Source: Acanthosoma haemorrhoidale
Taxonomy: Eukaryota > Arthropoda > Insecta > Hemiptera > Acanthosomatidae
Direction: 5' to 3'
NCBI GenBank assembly: GCA_930367205.1
Contig: OV884009.1
Span: 98,043,189-98,107,188, forward strand
Length of the DNA: 64,000 bases
The notes beneath the pieces were generated by a model. The model did not search any database. It was given only the letters and a program-made list of their open reading frames with translations, and was not told the origin of the DNA. Below are positions 43,172-56,067 of the stretch, one piece after another (position 1 is the stretch's first letter; each line of letters opens with the position of its first letter). The position numbers and the translations under genes were made by a program.

Positions 43172-45489
43172 ACCTCTTTTTTTGAGATAACGGTACTGGT
43201 CTATATGTCCAGATTAGTTTTAATATTTAATATTAGCTATTCCATAATATAATTTTCTATATTAAAGTGGATTTTTACGTGTAGTAGTATATATTTCGAC
43301 TGTCATTAAATCATTTTGTTTAAGTATAGTGTGTTAGTTCCAAGCTTATCATTTGTTCATACAGAATCCCAGTTATTATCCTACTTCAATCTATAGTTTT
43401 TTATTTGATGTCAACCGGCCTGAGTCAATTTTATTTTAAGCAAAAATAGAAGCGGTGGTCATTACTTTAGAAAAGAGCGCGCTAGACAATGATAAATAAA
43501 ATTTTAATCTTGGAAAACGTTTGAAGCTCAGATCGTGAAAAGAGCGCTGGCAGTCAAATATGATTGATGTCATTGCTATTGAATATTCAATGTTCGATAA
43601 TGATTGCAAATCATCAAGCAATTAGGATAGAACAATGACAAGAGGATAATTGATGAAACCTGAAAGAAGAATTAATGATGCAAAAGTTATTAGGAATGAA
43701 ACTCTGTGGTAAAACCTTTAAAAAATTTTGTCGTTGAGGCATTTCGGGCTTAGATAAGAACTTTTAGAACTTTTATTCTGGAGGTGGAAGGGTAATGCTT
43801 TAGTTTGAAGCAGGTAAAGATGGAAAAGGTGATCCATATAATATTTATATAAAGTTTCCTATAATCCTTCTCAATCCACCACATGTCAGAACGGATTTAA
43901 GATTTTAATTTCTATCTCATAGTAAAAATCAAAAGCACTAACGCTAATAAGACTTCGAATATATTACAAGAGAACAAGATTTTTTTAGTCAATATTTTAG
44001 CTAATCTGTGGGGTGATTCTTAGTAGCTGAGGTATTTTGGTAAATAATACAAAGTAATTAAGAAATAATACTAGCTATGTGCATCGGTGAGCATGTGTGT
44101 ATGTCCTACGACAGTGGGCGTGTTGGTTCAATGGATCTGAAATGTATCTACAGCAGTGTTAGTTATTTAACTAAAATCTATGTAAACTCCAGCTGATGAT
44201 CTAGCTGTGTTTGTAGTGAGGAGGTTACGCTGTGTTTGGTGTGTGAAGGTTACTTTCTAGATAAGACTTATGTTTATTGTTTGTGTTGTGACTTTCCACT
44301 AGAATACCTGGTAAATAACTTGTAATTTAATTAATCTTTACAGGAATGTTTATTTTATATTGTTATATCGTTTGATGCTTATAATTCTAATGCCATTGTA
44401 AATCTTTACAAATTAATAAAATCAGTTATTGAATTATTAAAACCAACTTATTATTTACTCCGGTTTTATTATTTAGATTGTAGCAGGCAGGTATATAGCT
44501 TTTTGGTTTATAGTTGATATTTTAGTTTTTATAAAACATAAATTCATACTGGCTGAAAAAAGTGGGTAGGATACTTACTGATCCTTGGACTAGTATTTTT
44601 CTAGCGTTGACATTAATTTAGTGAGCCTGAACAGTGAGTACGAATACTGGTTATTGGGAATTCGGGCTCGGCGAGTTATATATAGGCGATAAATTGAAGA
44701 GAATATACTCCTAAGCTAGGGCAGGCACTGCGGAACAGGTTTTGGCTATGAGTGAGCAGGCGCGTGGTCCCGGCAATCCGGCCGAACCACCACTTGAGGG
44801 CCACGGATAGAATAAAAACAGAAACGAATAAGAAGAAAGTGGAGGAAAAACGGCGATAAGCGCCCTTATGGGAGGAGAGAACGGTAAGCCCACACTGTGG
44901 CTCAGTGGAACAGATCGAAAACTTGTCAAGCCATCTGAACAAAAAAAATATGACAACCTTCAAGCACTGACGAAGGACTAAGATCTTTGAATCTTTAATC
45001 AGGTCATATCCTGCTAAATTCCAGCTCTCCAATGACAAGTGAGAAATTGTTTACTCCCAGTATAAACTAAATTATATTTTATATGTACATCGAAATATAT
45101 ATATTGGAAATAAGAGACTTGAAGAAACCAGAAAGGTATTATTCTGATAAAAATTTTAGATTTAAGACTTTCTTAAATATTTTAAATGATACAAATTTTG
45201 AAACATTAATATGTTTCTCACATCTTACTAATTACTGCCCATTTATTTATTTCTGTTTTTTGTATGTTTTAGTTATATTCTGTTATTTATGTAGTCAGGG
45301 AATATTTAAAAAAATGGGCATTAATGTGATTTTGTTTTTTGTATATACATCCCACTAAAAATGTTTCATAGATTTTAAAATATGTTTTATATTGTCGTGG
45401 CAATTAAATGAAATCTTGATAAAACATTTTGTGTTTATAGGTCTAAAAAAAAAGAAAAGACTCACATTTTCTAGGAAAACCATACAGGT
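43172..45489. other. No recognisable gene in 2.3 kb
   Basis: AT-rich with a GC-richer stretch at 44660-44980. Minus-strand frames of 120 and 81 residues overlap there but look hydrophobic by composition only. A 91-residue plus-strand frame (45083-45358) is Phe/Tyr/Ile-rich, as expected by chance in such DNA. Confidence 0.4.
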
Positions 45490-45741
45490 GAAAAAGAAGG
45501 TTTTTGATTTTTTTTAAAAATCCGCGAAACCATAAAAAAAAAAACATTTAACTGTTGGCTACTTTATTTTTTGGAACATTTTCGAATGCTTTTTGCAATA
45601 TCACCATTAAGGTGTAAGTAGCCTAGTAATAAGTACTGTAAAATTAGCCAACAGTTAAATGTTTAATGTATTTCTCTTCTTTTATTAATTTTTTTCTTTT
45701 ATGGCTTCGCGGATTTTTTTAAAAACGTTTTCTTACCATAG
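45490..45741. repeat. Foldback element
   Basis: Two inverted arms surround about 85 bases. The left arm has AAAAATCCGCGAAACCATAAAA and CATTTAACTGTTGGCTACT in turn; the right arm has TAGCCAACAGTTAAATG and TTTTATGGCTTCGCGGATTTTT. The right arm has about 30 extra bases between its two blocks. It is probably a small foldback or MITE-like transposon. No target duplication was found. Confidence 0.7.
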
Positions 45742-48474
45742 AGAAAATGACACGTGAACAGCCTCAGAGCTTGGGGATTGAGAAATCTTCAATGTTGGTG
45801 AAACGTGTTTTTCATTGTTATTAATTTTTTCAATGGATGTTTTGGATGAGACAAAAGGTCCTAGACGGTAGGAAGCTATCTCTCTTTATACTTCACACTT
45901 ATCTATTAGAACGTCAAAGACTTTAATTTGATAACCAACTCAAATTTTTGTTTTCAAAAAATAACTAATGCAACTATATTAATAGAAATACACGAATTTT
46001 CTGTTCTACTATTCATGCGTTCTTTTTATGCTAATGACATGTGTAGTGCTAGATCTTAAAAGATTGATAATCTTATCTGACTACATTATCGTTAATATGA
46101 AAGAAACAAATCGATAATTTGTATATCATTAGCTCACTTAATAATAATAAGTTTAAACAAAAACAAATCAAACGCCTATCCTAAATCAGATAAGATCATG
46201 CCTATTTTTTTGTTATGTTGACACTGGCTAGCTACTCTATTAGAAGCAGTTTGACCACCGCCAAACCTTTGCCAGCAGAACAATAATAACAATAATATTT
46301 GGAACAGGAGATTTATAAAACTAAAAAAATTGTTGATTTCTAGATTCGTAGTTGCACAATTGCCGACAGATAGACCCGACATTTTCATTAGCAATGTTTT
46401 TGTAGTGTAGAAGGAAACCAGTTTGCATAAACTAGGGCAAGACTGGAGCCACTGGAAGGAGAACAGTCCAGCTTTTAAATAGATACTAAATTATAAATCA
46501 AATTTAACGGCTGAAAAATTCTTTCTTTAACGGGTAATGCATTTTGTTTTGCATACTTCATTCTAGCGCACTCCAATAAAAACGCTTTAAATTCGTTGAG
46601 TTAACCTCATCTCATGGACTTCCACGTTACATTCACACTTTCAGTTCTACATCAACGTATATTATTGAGGACAAGGAAAAGCATGAAGCATTGACTTTCT
46701 GGACGTATATTAACATTATGATAAAAGAAATCAAAGGGTACCAAAAACATTTTACTTCTGTATCGCTAAATACATAGTAGAACGTTCAATAGTTCTAAAA
46801 AAACATTTAAATAATAAATTATGCTAAAGACCAGTCCACTGAATAGCTGGTTGTATATTTATTGCATATAAGATAGTTCCTCATACGTGACTTGATAAAC
46901 CATGAAAGCAAGATAGTCAAGACCAACTTCTTCCATGTTTAATTTTTTTTCTATGCACCTCCCAATATCAGATCAGAACATCGATGGTCTGATCTAGGCT
47001 TTTGTTAAATATAATTAGATCAATTTTCTTGCCATTACAGTAGAACATGCCACGAGTACATATTTGATCGTAGAACCTCTCCCTTTGGGCTCGGAAAATA
47101 CGTACTAAATTTCCGAGAAGCAAAGTTCCCTATTTTCCTGCTTTGACATTCTTCTAGCATAAAAAACATCAATTAACCAAAGTCTAAGTTTCTGAGAAAA
47201 ACAAAACTTTGTTTATGTCAAATATCAAGTATTTTATTGAGTTGTGTCAATCAATACATGAAGATGTTTAATATCCTTAAACTGTGAGCCATGCATTGTA
47301 CAAATTTCCTCGATAACAGGTAAACAAATTTAAGTAGAAGGGATTAATCAATTAATCATTGAAAAATAGAATGATACCTAGAAATATTTCTCAAACAACT
47401 CAGGTTAGCAGGGTCGATTAACCAGCTGTAAAATATGTTGCCAAACCTTTTTGTTTTCGTATAGTACTAGTTAGTTAACCACGTTAGTGAAAGCAAACAG
47501 GACATCTCGAGTTAGCAACATATGTTAGGTGACGTTTCGAGCATTGTGAAACATGCCTGCGTTCGGCATCCTGTAATTAGTACTAGTCACTCCAGTCTTT
47601 AGAATGAGACTTGGGACCCTGGGCACGACCGATACCTTAAATTAGTGGAGGAGCATCCCATGGAGGTACAGCAGCTGCCACACACACCTTAGATATGAAC
47701 TGTAGAGATTGCAAGCTTGATAACTTGATAAGGCTAACAGATTCATGCCGGTAGAGTTGTATCGTCCTGATTACTAATAGCCGAGCCCGGCAATTTATGC
47801 ATACAATATATATATATGCATACTTATATGTGTGTGTATACTCTTATGTATATATGTTGAGACGTCCTGAATTTTGGGTTATGAGTAATCTGAGCCAATC
47901 ATATTTAATTCATATAATAAGTTTAAATATGTCAGCAAACTGGTTGGATTATTCCAGATGAAAAAGGCCTGGCGATCATAGGCAGGATACCGTTTTCCGG
48001 TCAGATGACTGCAGATGCTCAGAAGACACTGGGAGATCGGCGTAGACCCCCTGGCTATTTCACCCAGTCCACGCCCGGCCAATCAAGGAGCGAACATGTG
48101 ATCTTTATTTTGGCCAATAGAATGGGGATAAGAAGATATAGCTCTGAAAACATCCGGAAGAGTAGGAGGGGTAGGCAGTCCACGTCTGACTCGTGAAGAA
48201 GAAGGCCGGCCCCCGCGTCTAGTTGAACGGATATTTCATTTTGTTAAGTATAAGGAAATTATAAGTTAAAGTCACGTGGTAATAAGCAGTTCGTATGATC
48301 GTAGAAAAAATCTTAAAGGATAACAAGCATTTACTCAGGAAACTCAACAAAGGAAAATAGATTATATGGACAGAATAAAGGAACTTCAAAATACCCCTAC
48401 TCCAGGAACTCCCAATGAACAATAATTAATGTACCGAATACTAGTAAAGGTTACTAGTTAGGTTAGTTTAAAGG
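45742..48474. other. No recognisable gene in 2.7 kb
   Basis: Mostly AT-rich. Positions about 47880-48230 are GC-richer, with CCAATCAAGGAGCG and CCAATAGAATGGGG on the plus strand, and could be an LTR fragment or another repeat, but no partner or boundary is visible. A short AT tract with TATATATATA is near 47806. Confidence 0.4.
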
Positions 48475-48580
48475 TTAGGGTACGGTTGGATGATTGCTTC
48501 TAGAACCGATTCACCCTAACTGGTGGAGTTCCTCGAGGAGCGGTTTTGTCTCCGGTCTAAAAGCATGTACACGTCTGACA
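48475..48580 (+). pseudogene. LINE family 2, short RT fragment
   Basis: About 105 bases match 35165-35265: a TGGTGGAGTTCCTCGAGGAGCGG stretch coding a GVP-x-GAVLSPV string and CATGTACACGTCTGACATTG. It ends in AAAAGGTAAAC. It faces the minus-strand copy that starts 80 bases downstream. Confidence 0.65.
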
Positions 48581-48660
48581 TTGGTAAAAGGTAAACTAAT
48601 CTGTATTATTTAAATGTTGAATGGATTTCTTCACAATAAAATAGGCATTAAAGGCTAATG

Positions 48661-49790
48661 TTTTTTTTATATCCCTTGTTAAAATATTATTACAGAATTC
48701 AATATAGATTCTACAAATGAATCTATTTACAAAAGGTCATTATATTTCCCGTAGCTTGGCTACATTTTATACATTTTCTGATTATCCTACATTGTGATTT
48801 GAGCTTGAACAAAAGTATAATTATGCATATTCCGCATTAATTTATTGGACACCTTTAAATGTGATTGGGCTCACCTTATTTATCATATGCTTAAAACTAA
48901 CTTACAACAAAGTATAAAAACTTAAACTAAATCTTAACCTAATTTTCCCTGACAGTCTGTTGCCATCAATGCGGGAATGGTGTTTGGGTCATAGTGTTAA
49001 AACTGGGTTTGTGAGATGCGGCATAGAGTCGGAAAACTTGATGTGTCTCGGATGAATGAACTCATCCACCGACGGCACACTGAGCAACGGGTGCAGATCG
49101 GTGTTCTTTAACCTCTCGAGAGCGGTATGATCCATCTTCTGAATCTTTTCTCTTGTTCCCATTCAGAAACTGCTGGAGACTTTTAGCTGTATTGTCAGTC
49201 AATTGAGTATATAGTGGGGCACCGTACAGCAGAGCTAGCTGGAAGGACACATTTATATATGATAAGTTTGAGACGAAGCGACAACTTGGGTGAAGTTAGC
49301 AAGTGCGAAACCCGGTAAGACCAGTGTCGTACTTTCTGTTTTGTTACTAAAATGGGTAGAGAAATGGAAATCTCTATCAATTTTTATACCTAGATAGTAC
49401 ATTAAGAAAACCGGTAAGTTCTCTTGCCCACCTTTGGCAAGGTTTTTTTCCCCTTTTGGAGAGAGAATATTACGGAGTCTGTCTTCCTGGCGTTTACACT
49501 GGCGTTTAACTTACCCAGGCTTTTATTGATTACGTTTCAAGCTGGGCCGGTTTAAGAGGTCTTTGTGCACTCATGGTGCTGCTTTAAACCGCAATGTTGT
49601 CGGCGAAAGCCATCACTTTCTTGTAGTTTGTCCTAACAATGTCAGACGTGTACATGCTAAAATGCACCGGTGACAAAACCGCTCCTTGAGGAACTCCATA
49701 AGTTAAGGTGAATAGGTTCTAGAGGCAATCACCCACCCGTACCTAGTTTGGATATGAGGCTTGATGGATATGACTTTTTCGCTTCAGCAG
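48661..49790 (-). pseudogene. LINE family 2, 3' half with poly(A) tail
   Basis: Minus-oriented, starting on the plus strand with a T run (48661-48668) that is the poly(A) tail. It has a 3' untranslated region of about 400 bases, then coding remains. Reading on the minus strand from the right, GVPQGAVLSPVHFSMYTSD, AFADN at the active-site position, GKNLAKV-type thumb remains and an open piece (49062-49250) with LLYGAPLYTQLTDNTAKS and CAVGG at its end are seen. Several stops break it. The last piece closely matches 58389-58577. Confidence 0.8.
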
Positions 49791-52389
49791 TTAAAGTCAA
49801 ACTAAAATTTCATTGTGAGGTCAACCAACCCTTTGTAATGTATAAAAATATATATATAATTTTTACTATAATTTAAATGATCACCGATGTTCCGTGAAAT
49901 GGATGATACACTGCTCTGCAAGGCCACTTAGTGTTTTTAGATAAATTTTTTTGTTTGCAATATATTGTCTAATTGGATAGAGCAACGAAGAGTTGGTGAG
50001 TTTCAAGGATGGCCGCTGTGTATCAAAGAATTGTTTATCATGGTCAGAGGCAGTTAGCCTCTAGGCTACTCGATATGATAAGGAAAAAGACTTTCAAGTT
50101 CCTCGAGGAATCTCAAAGCGATAAAAAAAAAGTTCAATAGACAGGAGAAAGGATGACAAATTTTAAGGAGAGTTGTCCAAGATTATACAATCTAAAGATT
50201 GAATACCAAGGCCATTTCGACAGGGTGTAATCGAGAGATGAAAATTATGTCTGATGAGAAATTGTATAGTAGAATTGTATAGTTACTTTTAAACAATCCT
50301 GTAGTTTGAAGGAATTTCGCAACTCTTTTTAAAAAACATACAAATCTAAATTTTTTTATTTGAGTGGGATACCTATCGTTTAATACAGCGTGTAACAGAT
50401 TCAATTTTGACCAAAACCAGTTACTTATAGGAACCAGACCCCACGACTAGTAAATAAGATTTATTTTCCTCTGAAAAGATGCTCGATTAGTTCAAAAAAG
50501 TTGTATTGGAAATTCTACAGCCCACTAAGTGAGATTAATGAGTATCAGTCTGAATGACTCTTAATTGCAAAATAGTTTAACTAAAGTTCCACCAACCAAC
50601 TAACCAAATACGGACAGAAACTCCCTGCTAGTATGATTCAGTACTTGACCATTAACAACCTTGGTTTAAAATTGGCTCGGTGTAATTGTGGGAGCTGCCA
50701 GACTCCTCCGTAGGCATTGTGTCGAAGGAAAACATTCCCACCATTAACTGAGGAAGGTTCCTAATAGAGGTGGCGTCTCAATCCTCCGTCTTCTTCGACC
50801 GGGTAGTTTTTAGAAAAAGCTATTAGCTGAGTCTATTCTATAGGAGAGACTGTCAATTCACAGCTAAAGGAGATAACAAATTGGCTCGTATGGATTTTGA
50901 AATACGCTTTTGAGTTTCCAAATAGCGATGAAGGGATAGCTGAAAGCAGATTGGCACAGATTAAGTTCATAGCATTCAGCACTTAGCAGATGCCATTAGC
51001 GAAAAGACCAAAATTAAGCTATACGCATATATAAATATTTAACTTTAATACCTTTATTTGAACTACATGCTCCATCGATTAGATATTATATGAAAAACAA
51101 GCTGTTCACTTTTTTTTTGTTGCATTTTTTCCCCTTCATATCTACTCTAGATCCTACTCATATTTTCCACACATCTGCTGATATCTACTATTTAGTGGAC
51201 TGTAATTACACAAATTCATTGAAGTGTCATTTAAATGGTGTTAGCATCCTTTTTGTACCCCTTGTTTGACACGAATTCCCCTGAACCGTTATGATTTAAA
51301 TGTAAGTTTCACCTCGTTGCCCCATGTTATACGAAGATAGGTATTTTCCATGCCTTCTTTTTATCAAAATGCCCCTCCGTCATGTACAGGGAACTACCAA
51401 AGTACAGAACAGACTGACATTCAGATATACTGCTAAAAACATAGAAGTTTCTGTTTGATAAAATATAGGATAGTGGACGTAAATGGATAAGAATTTCAAA
51501 AACATATTTGACAACATCTCATAATGTTTTAATTAGTTTTCATATAAAATAGCATAGTGTTAAGTATTGAAAACAAAATGAAGCATGGAACCAGTTTAGC
51601 GTGCTTAGACATTTAGAGCTTTTAACATTTTTCAAGTCCCAGTCTAGAAGCTTTAGTTCCTTGAGTATTTAATGTTCTGAATTTTTCTCTATTAATGTCC
51701 ATTAGAGACAGAAATACAAAACTAATAAGCGATATTACATAAAATAAATAGTTTGACGAATTGAAGTTATTGTTTACTAGTCTAAAAATAAGAGAGTAGC
51801 TTTTCACAATAATTAACTAATGTTTAAACAGACGTACCTGGAGTTGGTTCTCTTTATTTTTTTGTGATAACAAGCTGAGAGTCATTTAATGCAATATATT
51901 GTTATATCAATCGTATAGACAATTTATTTAGTCATTGTTATTTTAAGGTTATTGAACTTAAACCTTATAGATTACTATTGTGCGTTACCACTCGCATGTA
52001 TGCCTCATATATTTTCACAAGACCGCAACAGCTCGTGGCAGTTAAGCGTTTCATCAAGAATAGTAAAAAGACACTTTGTTTTTCAACGTAAATTTTAGTT
52101 AAGTAATTCTTCAGCATTATCTTATTTTTATCTTTTTTTAAAATCTGAACTTTAAGCATGTGAAAAGACACTTTAATTTAATTGTGAATGCTAGATCTGC
52201 AATGCTTCAATTTTGTTTTATTATTTTTTTTTCTTAAATCTTAAACAAGTGAAAGGGACTTTGTTTTTTATTGTGTTTGATTTTTTTAGTTCGGCAATTC
52301 TTCAACGTTACTGCAATATTTTTTTAAAACCTTAACTATTATATTATTTGCTACGTTGTTTTCTTTAGCTTTATAATCTCAATTTCTTT
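49791..52389. other. No recognisable gene in 2.6 kb
   Basis: AT-rich. Frames of 61-70 residues on the minus strand lack motifs. A GC-richer part near 50660-50800 is unassigned. Confidence 0.4.
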
Positions 52390-52859
52390 TTGAGATACCG
52401 GCGAATACTAGTGTGAGTTCGCAGCTAGACTCCCAGCGCAGAGAAGAGACCGGTGTATCCCGAAAGAGTCTTATTAAAGACAACCCGGATGAGATCCTAA
52501 AAAAGGTTCCTCTGGGATCCTAACAGGTACGAGGCCTGGGGGCTCCTAACGGAAACTTCCAGTCGAGAAGAAACAGAGAGGCTACTGGACCCTCCACTGG
52601 CCTCACCCCAAGGAAAGCCCAGAAGAGGACGCCACGCGTATTTCTTAAAAGGTCGTGTACTTAAAAGAACCCCCTGGAAGAAGCCTGGAACATGTTGTCC
52701 CGGACAGAACCAGGACTGTCGGGTCTATCTCTAGACATTTGTACCCCTCGATAGAGCAGATTGCCCAAGGCAGTACGACTCGAGCAAAGGTAGGAGCTCG
52801 GCGGACGCTCTGGCTAGATTACAGGGAGACAATGGAGACTCGCTCCAAGTACGTCCATA

Positions 52860-53460
52860 GTCATGACGTATGACATCTCCTTTACCTTCGACAAAGTGTG
52901 GGATTCCTTCGTGATGAGAGAGTTGCAGAAAGTAGCGATACTCAGCAACCTCCATGAAAATGTGGGAAACTACCTGAACAAACGGAGGGTGATTATCAGA
53001 GAAGAGTCATACGGGTGAAGGCACCCGTTAAGCGAGGATGTTCCAGTACTTGGCCATACCCTTTGGTAGCTGATACTGGTACTGGTATTTAAAAATGTTC
53101 TCTTGACCCTTAATGGCCACGGGATCCTTGCGGTAGACTATGTGGATGATCTGGCAACGACGATTGCGGTGGATTCCCGAACTAAGGTTGCCAAAAGAGC
53201 TTGCGCTTGTGCTACCCTTGTGGAAGAGTGGTTGCGTATCCAGAAAGATCATCATAGCTGTGGAGAAGGCAACAAAATCCTAGTGTGAGGGAACATGCCA
53301 GACCGTGGCCATCTTATACGCTTGGGCATACCATAGGAGGAAGGTCCATAAGCGTGAGCACCGAGTTCACCTACCTAGGTGTGAGACTGGGTAGAAAAAT
53401 GAACCTTTCACCTCACATTAAGTACCTAGCAGACAGAATGACATCGCTTAACAACAACTT
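52860..53460 (+). pseudogene. R1-like reverse transcriptase fragment 1
   Basis: A first frame shows TYDISFTFDKVWDSF, corresponding to the palm Asp block, and VGNYLNKRRVI. After a frame change comes VDYVDDLATTI, a Y-x-DD active site, and then STEFTYLGVRLGRKMNLSPH of the thumb. The GVPQG block is destroyed (near 53030-53070). This combination is typical of R1-clade elements. Confidence 0.75.
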
Positions 53461-53489
53461 CGCCGATTGGTGGCGCTATGTGGGGAATC

Positions 53490-53880
53490 AGATTACCAGT
53501 CTCAAGAAGAGATGGACCAAGCAGGCGTCGCGGAGTGTCCAGTGTTATCGAAGGAGGTGGAAGCCTTCTTCAAACATACATATTACGGATGGATGGCAAG
53601 TCATCCAGATCAACATGGCAAAGAACTAGGTTGTTACTGCGAAGTTCGCACCCAAAACTACGATGTCATGTTAATCCAGGATCTGTACTGTCAGATGGGC
53701 ACGAGGATTTGTGTTCTCGGAGAAGCAGTCAAGATAGTTGCCCTGGGCAGTGGTGAGCTGAATCGGAGGCTTGTAAATGATGACTGGACTCTCCACGGCG
53801 TTGAGCCATTTGAAGAAGAAAGCATAGATATGAAGAAAGTGTCCTGGACTGCACGTATGAAGGTCACCGCATAGGTCACC
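53490..53880 (+). pseudogene. R1-like ORF1 end and endonuclease start
   Basis: In one frame a SRRRGVSSVIEGGGSLLQTY string looks like the end of ORF1. Overlapping it, IQINMAKN and then NYDVMLIQDLYCQMG and ICVLGEAVKIVALGSG look like the start of an R1-type endonuclease, where I-Q-x-N-x-x-K and LLIQEPY are usual. The catalytic half is absent. The rest of the 135-residue frame to 53874 is not recognised. Confidence 0.5.
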
Positions 53881-53935
53881 CTCCACCAAAAAAATCCAAG
53901 AACGAAGCAACCCATGTTGGACGTGTGTCCTTACA

Positions 53936-54470
53936 GTGGCTAAGAGAGGGCTCTACAGGGCTCTAGACGCATGTTCCAAGAGTGTAGGAACGATCAGGTC
54001 CATGAAGTCCATGGGGCTCGATATAAGAGCCTCAGATCTCAATATAAGAAGCATATTGAGGTCACCTGAAGGGAAATATGGGATGAATTTGTACATCGTG
54101 GGCAAAAAGAACCCCTGGGGTTTTCCAAACCACATAAATATAGCTAGACCATCGTCACGTTGAAGAGCGGAAACCGGCTGGCCACGAAGGTAAAAATCGA
54201 GGAGGTCACAGATATCAACTTAATGGACACATACCCCAGTGACGTGGAGGACTCACGCCAGAATTTACGTGTAAGGAAAGTGACCCCCCCCCCCCCCCCC
54301 GATATGGAGCTGTTTCCAGCATGGGATATCTGGGATCTTCACCTCCCCGTGGGGAAAGTAAAGTTTGGAAGAGTTTCAGGACAAGTTGTAATTGAAGCCG
54401 GGACTATTGATGCCTCGTGCCCTCATTTTGAAGGTAGTCTATCCTTAAGGGAACGGATCGGCACCTGACA
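53936..54470 (+). other. Unassigned frames inside the R1-like block, with a C run
   Basis: Two adjoining plus frames (53936-54163 and 54160-54468) are low in stop codons and have protein-like composition, but I do not recognise them. The second includes a homopolymer of C at 54282-54300 that codes a run of Pro. They may be ORF1 or linker parts of the R1-like family. Confidence 0.3.
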
Positions 54471-54479
54471 CCTACCAAG

Positions 54480-54830
54480 GTCCATCATAGGTCCATAGGT
54501 CCATCAGCCTCCACGTCCTGGAACGGAAGCTGAATACGCACGTCTTGGAACGGCTTACATCACGCTGTTTTTTGAAGGAATGACCCACCTGAGCCACACA
54601 AAAGGGGGATATGTAAGGGATGAGTACATCTGACGCCTTGGAAAGGATAAAGGACTCACTATGCTTTTAATTTTGGACATCTCCACCGCTTTTGACACTG
54701 TGAGCTGCAAGAGCTCGAGGATGTTAGTAACCTCGATCATTTGGTAGGCAGCTACTTGAATCACGTAGGGTGTTCGTCCAAGGGAAAACATACAAGGTGG
54801 AGCGAGGTTGTTCCTGAGGTTCAGTCTTGG
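54480..54830 (+). pseudogene. R1-like reverse transcriptase fragment 2
   Basis: Fingers-to-palm remains with SLHVLERKLNTHVLERL, a GGYVRDEY string and LILDISTAFDTVSC, which matches the palm Asp block, then GSYLNHVG-like and KVERGCS strings before the lost GVPQG block. It overlaps in content with fragment 1, so at least two copies are present. Confidence 0.65.
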
Positions 54831-55497
54831 GTACTTCCCTTTGGAATTAAATGAAGTCCCTGTGTCCCTGAACGACTAAGGGATCCCCGCAGTAGGCTAC
54901 AAAGACGACAGCATTTTGTAGCTGGCACTTGAGAACGAGACATGGTGGATTTCGATGCAAGCTGCACGAATACAAATGATCAGAAGACTTACTCTGTGGA
55001 GAGGTGGGTCCAACTGAACATGTTGTGCTCTCCTTTTGAGCTCTGGAACCCGCGAGAGCACGGCTACTCTGTTTGATAGGAAGATACAGCTTAGACGAAT
55101 CTGACCTGCCGTCAGTGGTCAATACGGAAGAGAACTTCGGTGCATTCTTATCTTCATTTCCCTTTGGATGGACAATGCTTGGTTTCGGTAAGGTGAATTA
55201 TTAATTTATTACTAATATTAACTGTATGTATATATTAAAATAATAATTAATTTTCTTTAGCTAAATGTGATTACTTTTTTTTCTTTTTCCTGGCAATTTT
55301 TTTAGTTTCCGGCGTAAGGTATCTTGTGAAATTCTTCTTTTAATTGAGTACAAAAACATTTCTAAATTAAAATGATCTTTTCCCGACTATGTACAAATCA
55401 TTTTGAACTAATTAAACTATTAATTTATTTACTGCTACATTCGGCATTTGGAAGATTTTTATTTAAGTTTCTGATATTTCTCCGTATATTTACAATG

Positions 55498-56067
55498 TAT
55501 CTATCCGGTATACATCTGTATACGAATACATAAAACTGTAAGGCAATACATAAAGGAGGTACCTTTCCGGTACACATCTGTATCCGAATACATAAAACTA
55601 TAAGGCAATATATAAAGGAGGTATCTATCCGGTACACATCTGTATCCGAATACATAAAACTGTAAGGCAATACATAAAGGAGGTACCTTTCCGGTACACA
55701 TCTGTATCCGAATACCTAAAACTGTAAGGCAATACATAAAGGAGGTATCTATCCAGTACACATCTGTATCCGAATACATAAAACTGTAAGGCAATACATA
55801 AAGGAGGTACCTTTCCGGTACACACCTGTATCCGAATACATAAAACTGTAAGGAAATACATAAAGAAGGTATCCATCCGGTACACATCTGTATCCGAATA
55901 CATAAAACTGTAAGGCAATACATAAAGGAGGTACCTTTCCGGTACACACCTGTATCCGAATACATAAAACTGTAAGGCAATACATAAAGGAGGTATCTAT
56001 CCGGTACACATCTGTATCCGAATACATAAAACTGTAAGGCAATACATAAAGGAGGTATCTTTCCTAC
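55498..56067 (+). repeat. 62-bp satellite with alternating units (124-bp higher order)
   Basis: Nine complete units of 62 bp starting at 55498, 55560, 55622 and so on to 55994, plus a partial one. Odd units begin TATCTATCC (one has TATCCATCC), even units TACCTTTCC, so the true repeat is 124 bp. The rest, CATCTGTATCCGAATACATA and AACTGTAAGGCAATACATAA, is almost constant. All three minus-strand frames are open through most of the array, because the unit has few stops; they are not taken as genes. Confidence 0.95.

Larger units (their letters stand above)
52390..55130 (+). mobile_element. Scrambled R1-like LINE remnants
   Basis: A GC-richer 2.7-kb block made of pieces of one R1-type LINE family in an order that is not that of a single element. 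From left to right: possible ORF1 parts, RT palm to thumb (52860-53460), possible ORF1 end plus start of endonuclease (53490-53760), unassigned frames (53936-54470), then RT fingers and palm again (54480-54830). All pieces are in plus orientation and all are broken. Either several truncated copies stacked head to tail or one rearranged tandem. Confidence 0.65.

Noticed and set aside
44676..45038. 120-residue minus-strand frame, possible membrane protein
   Set aside because: An overlapping 81-residue frame reads the same bases in another phase, hydrophobicity follows from base composition, and no motif is seen.
45083..45358. 91-residue plus-strand frame rich in Phe, Tyr and Ile
   Set aside because: Composition is what AT-rich DNA gives by chance; no motif.
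55425..56042. Minus-strand frames of 81-159 residues with periodic YSFMYSDTDVYR-type peptides
   Set aside because: They are translations of the 62-bp satellite; the same peptides appear in all three frames because the unit length is not a multiple of three.
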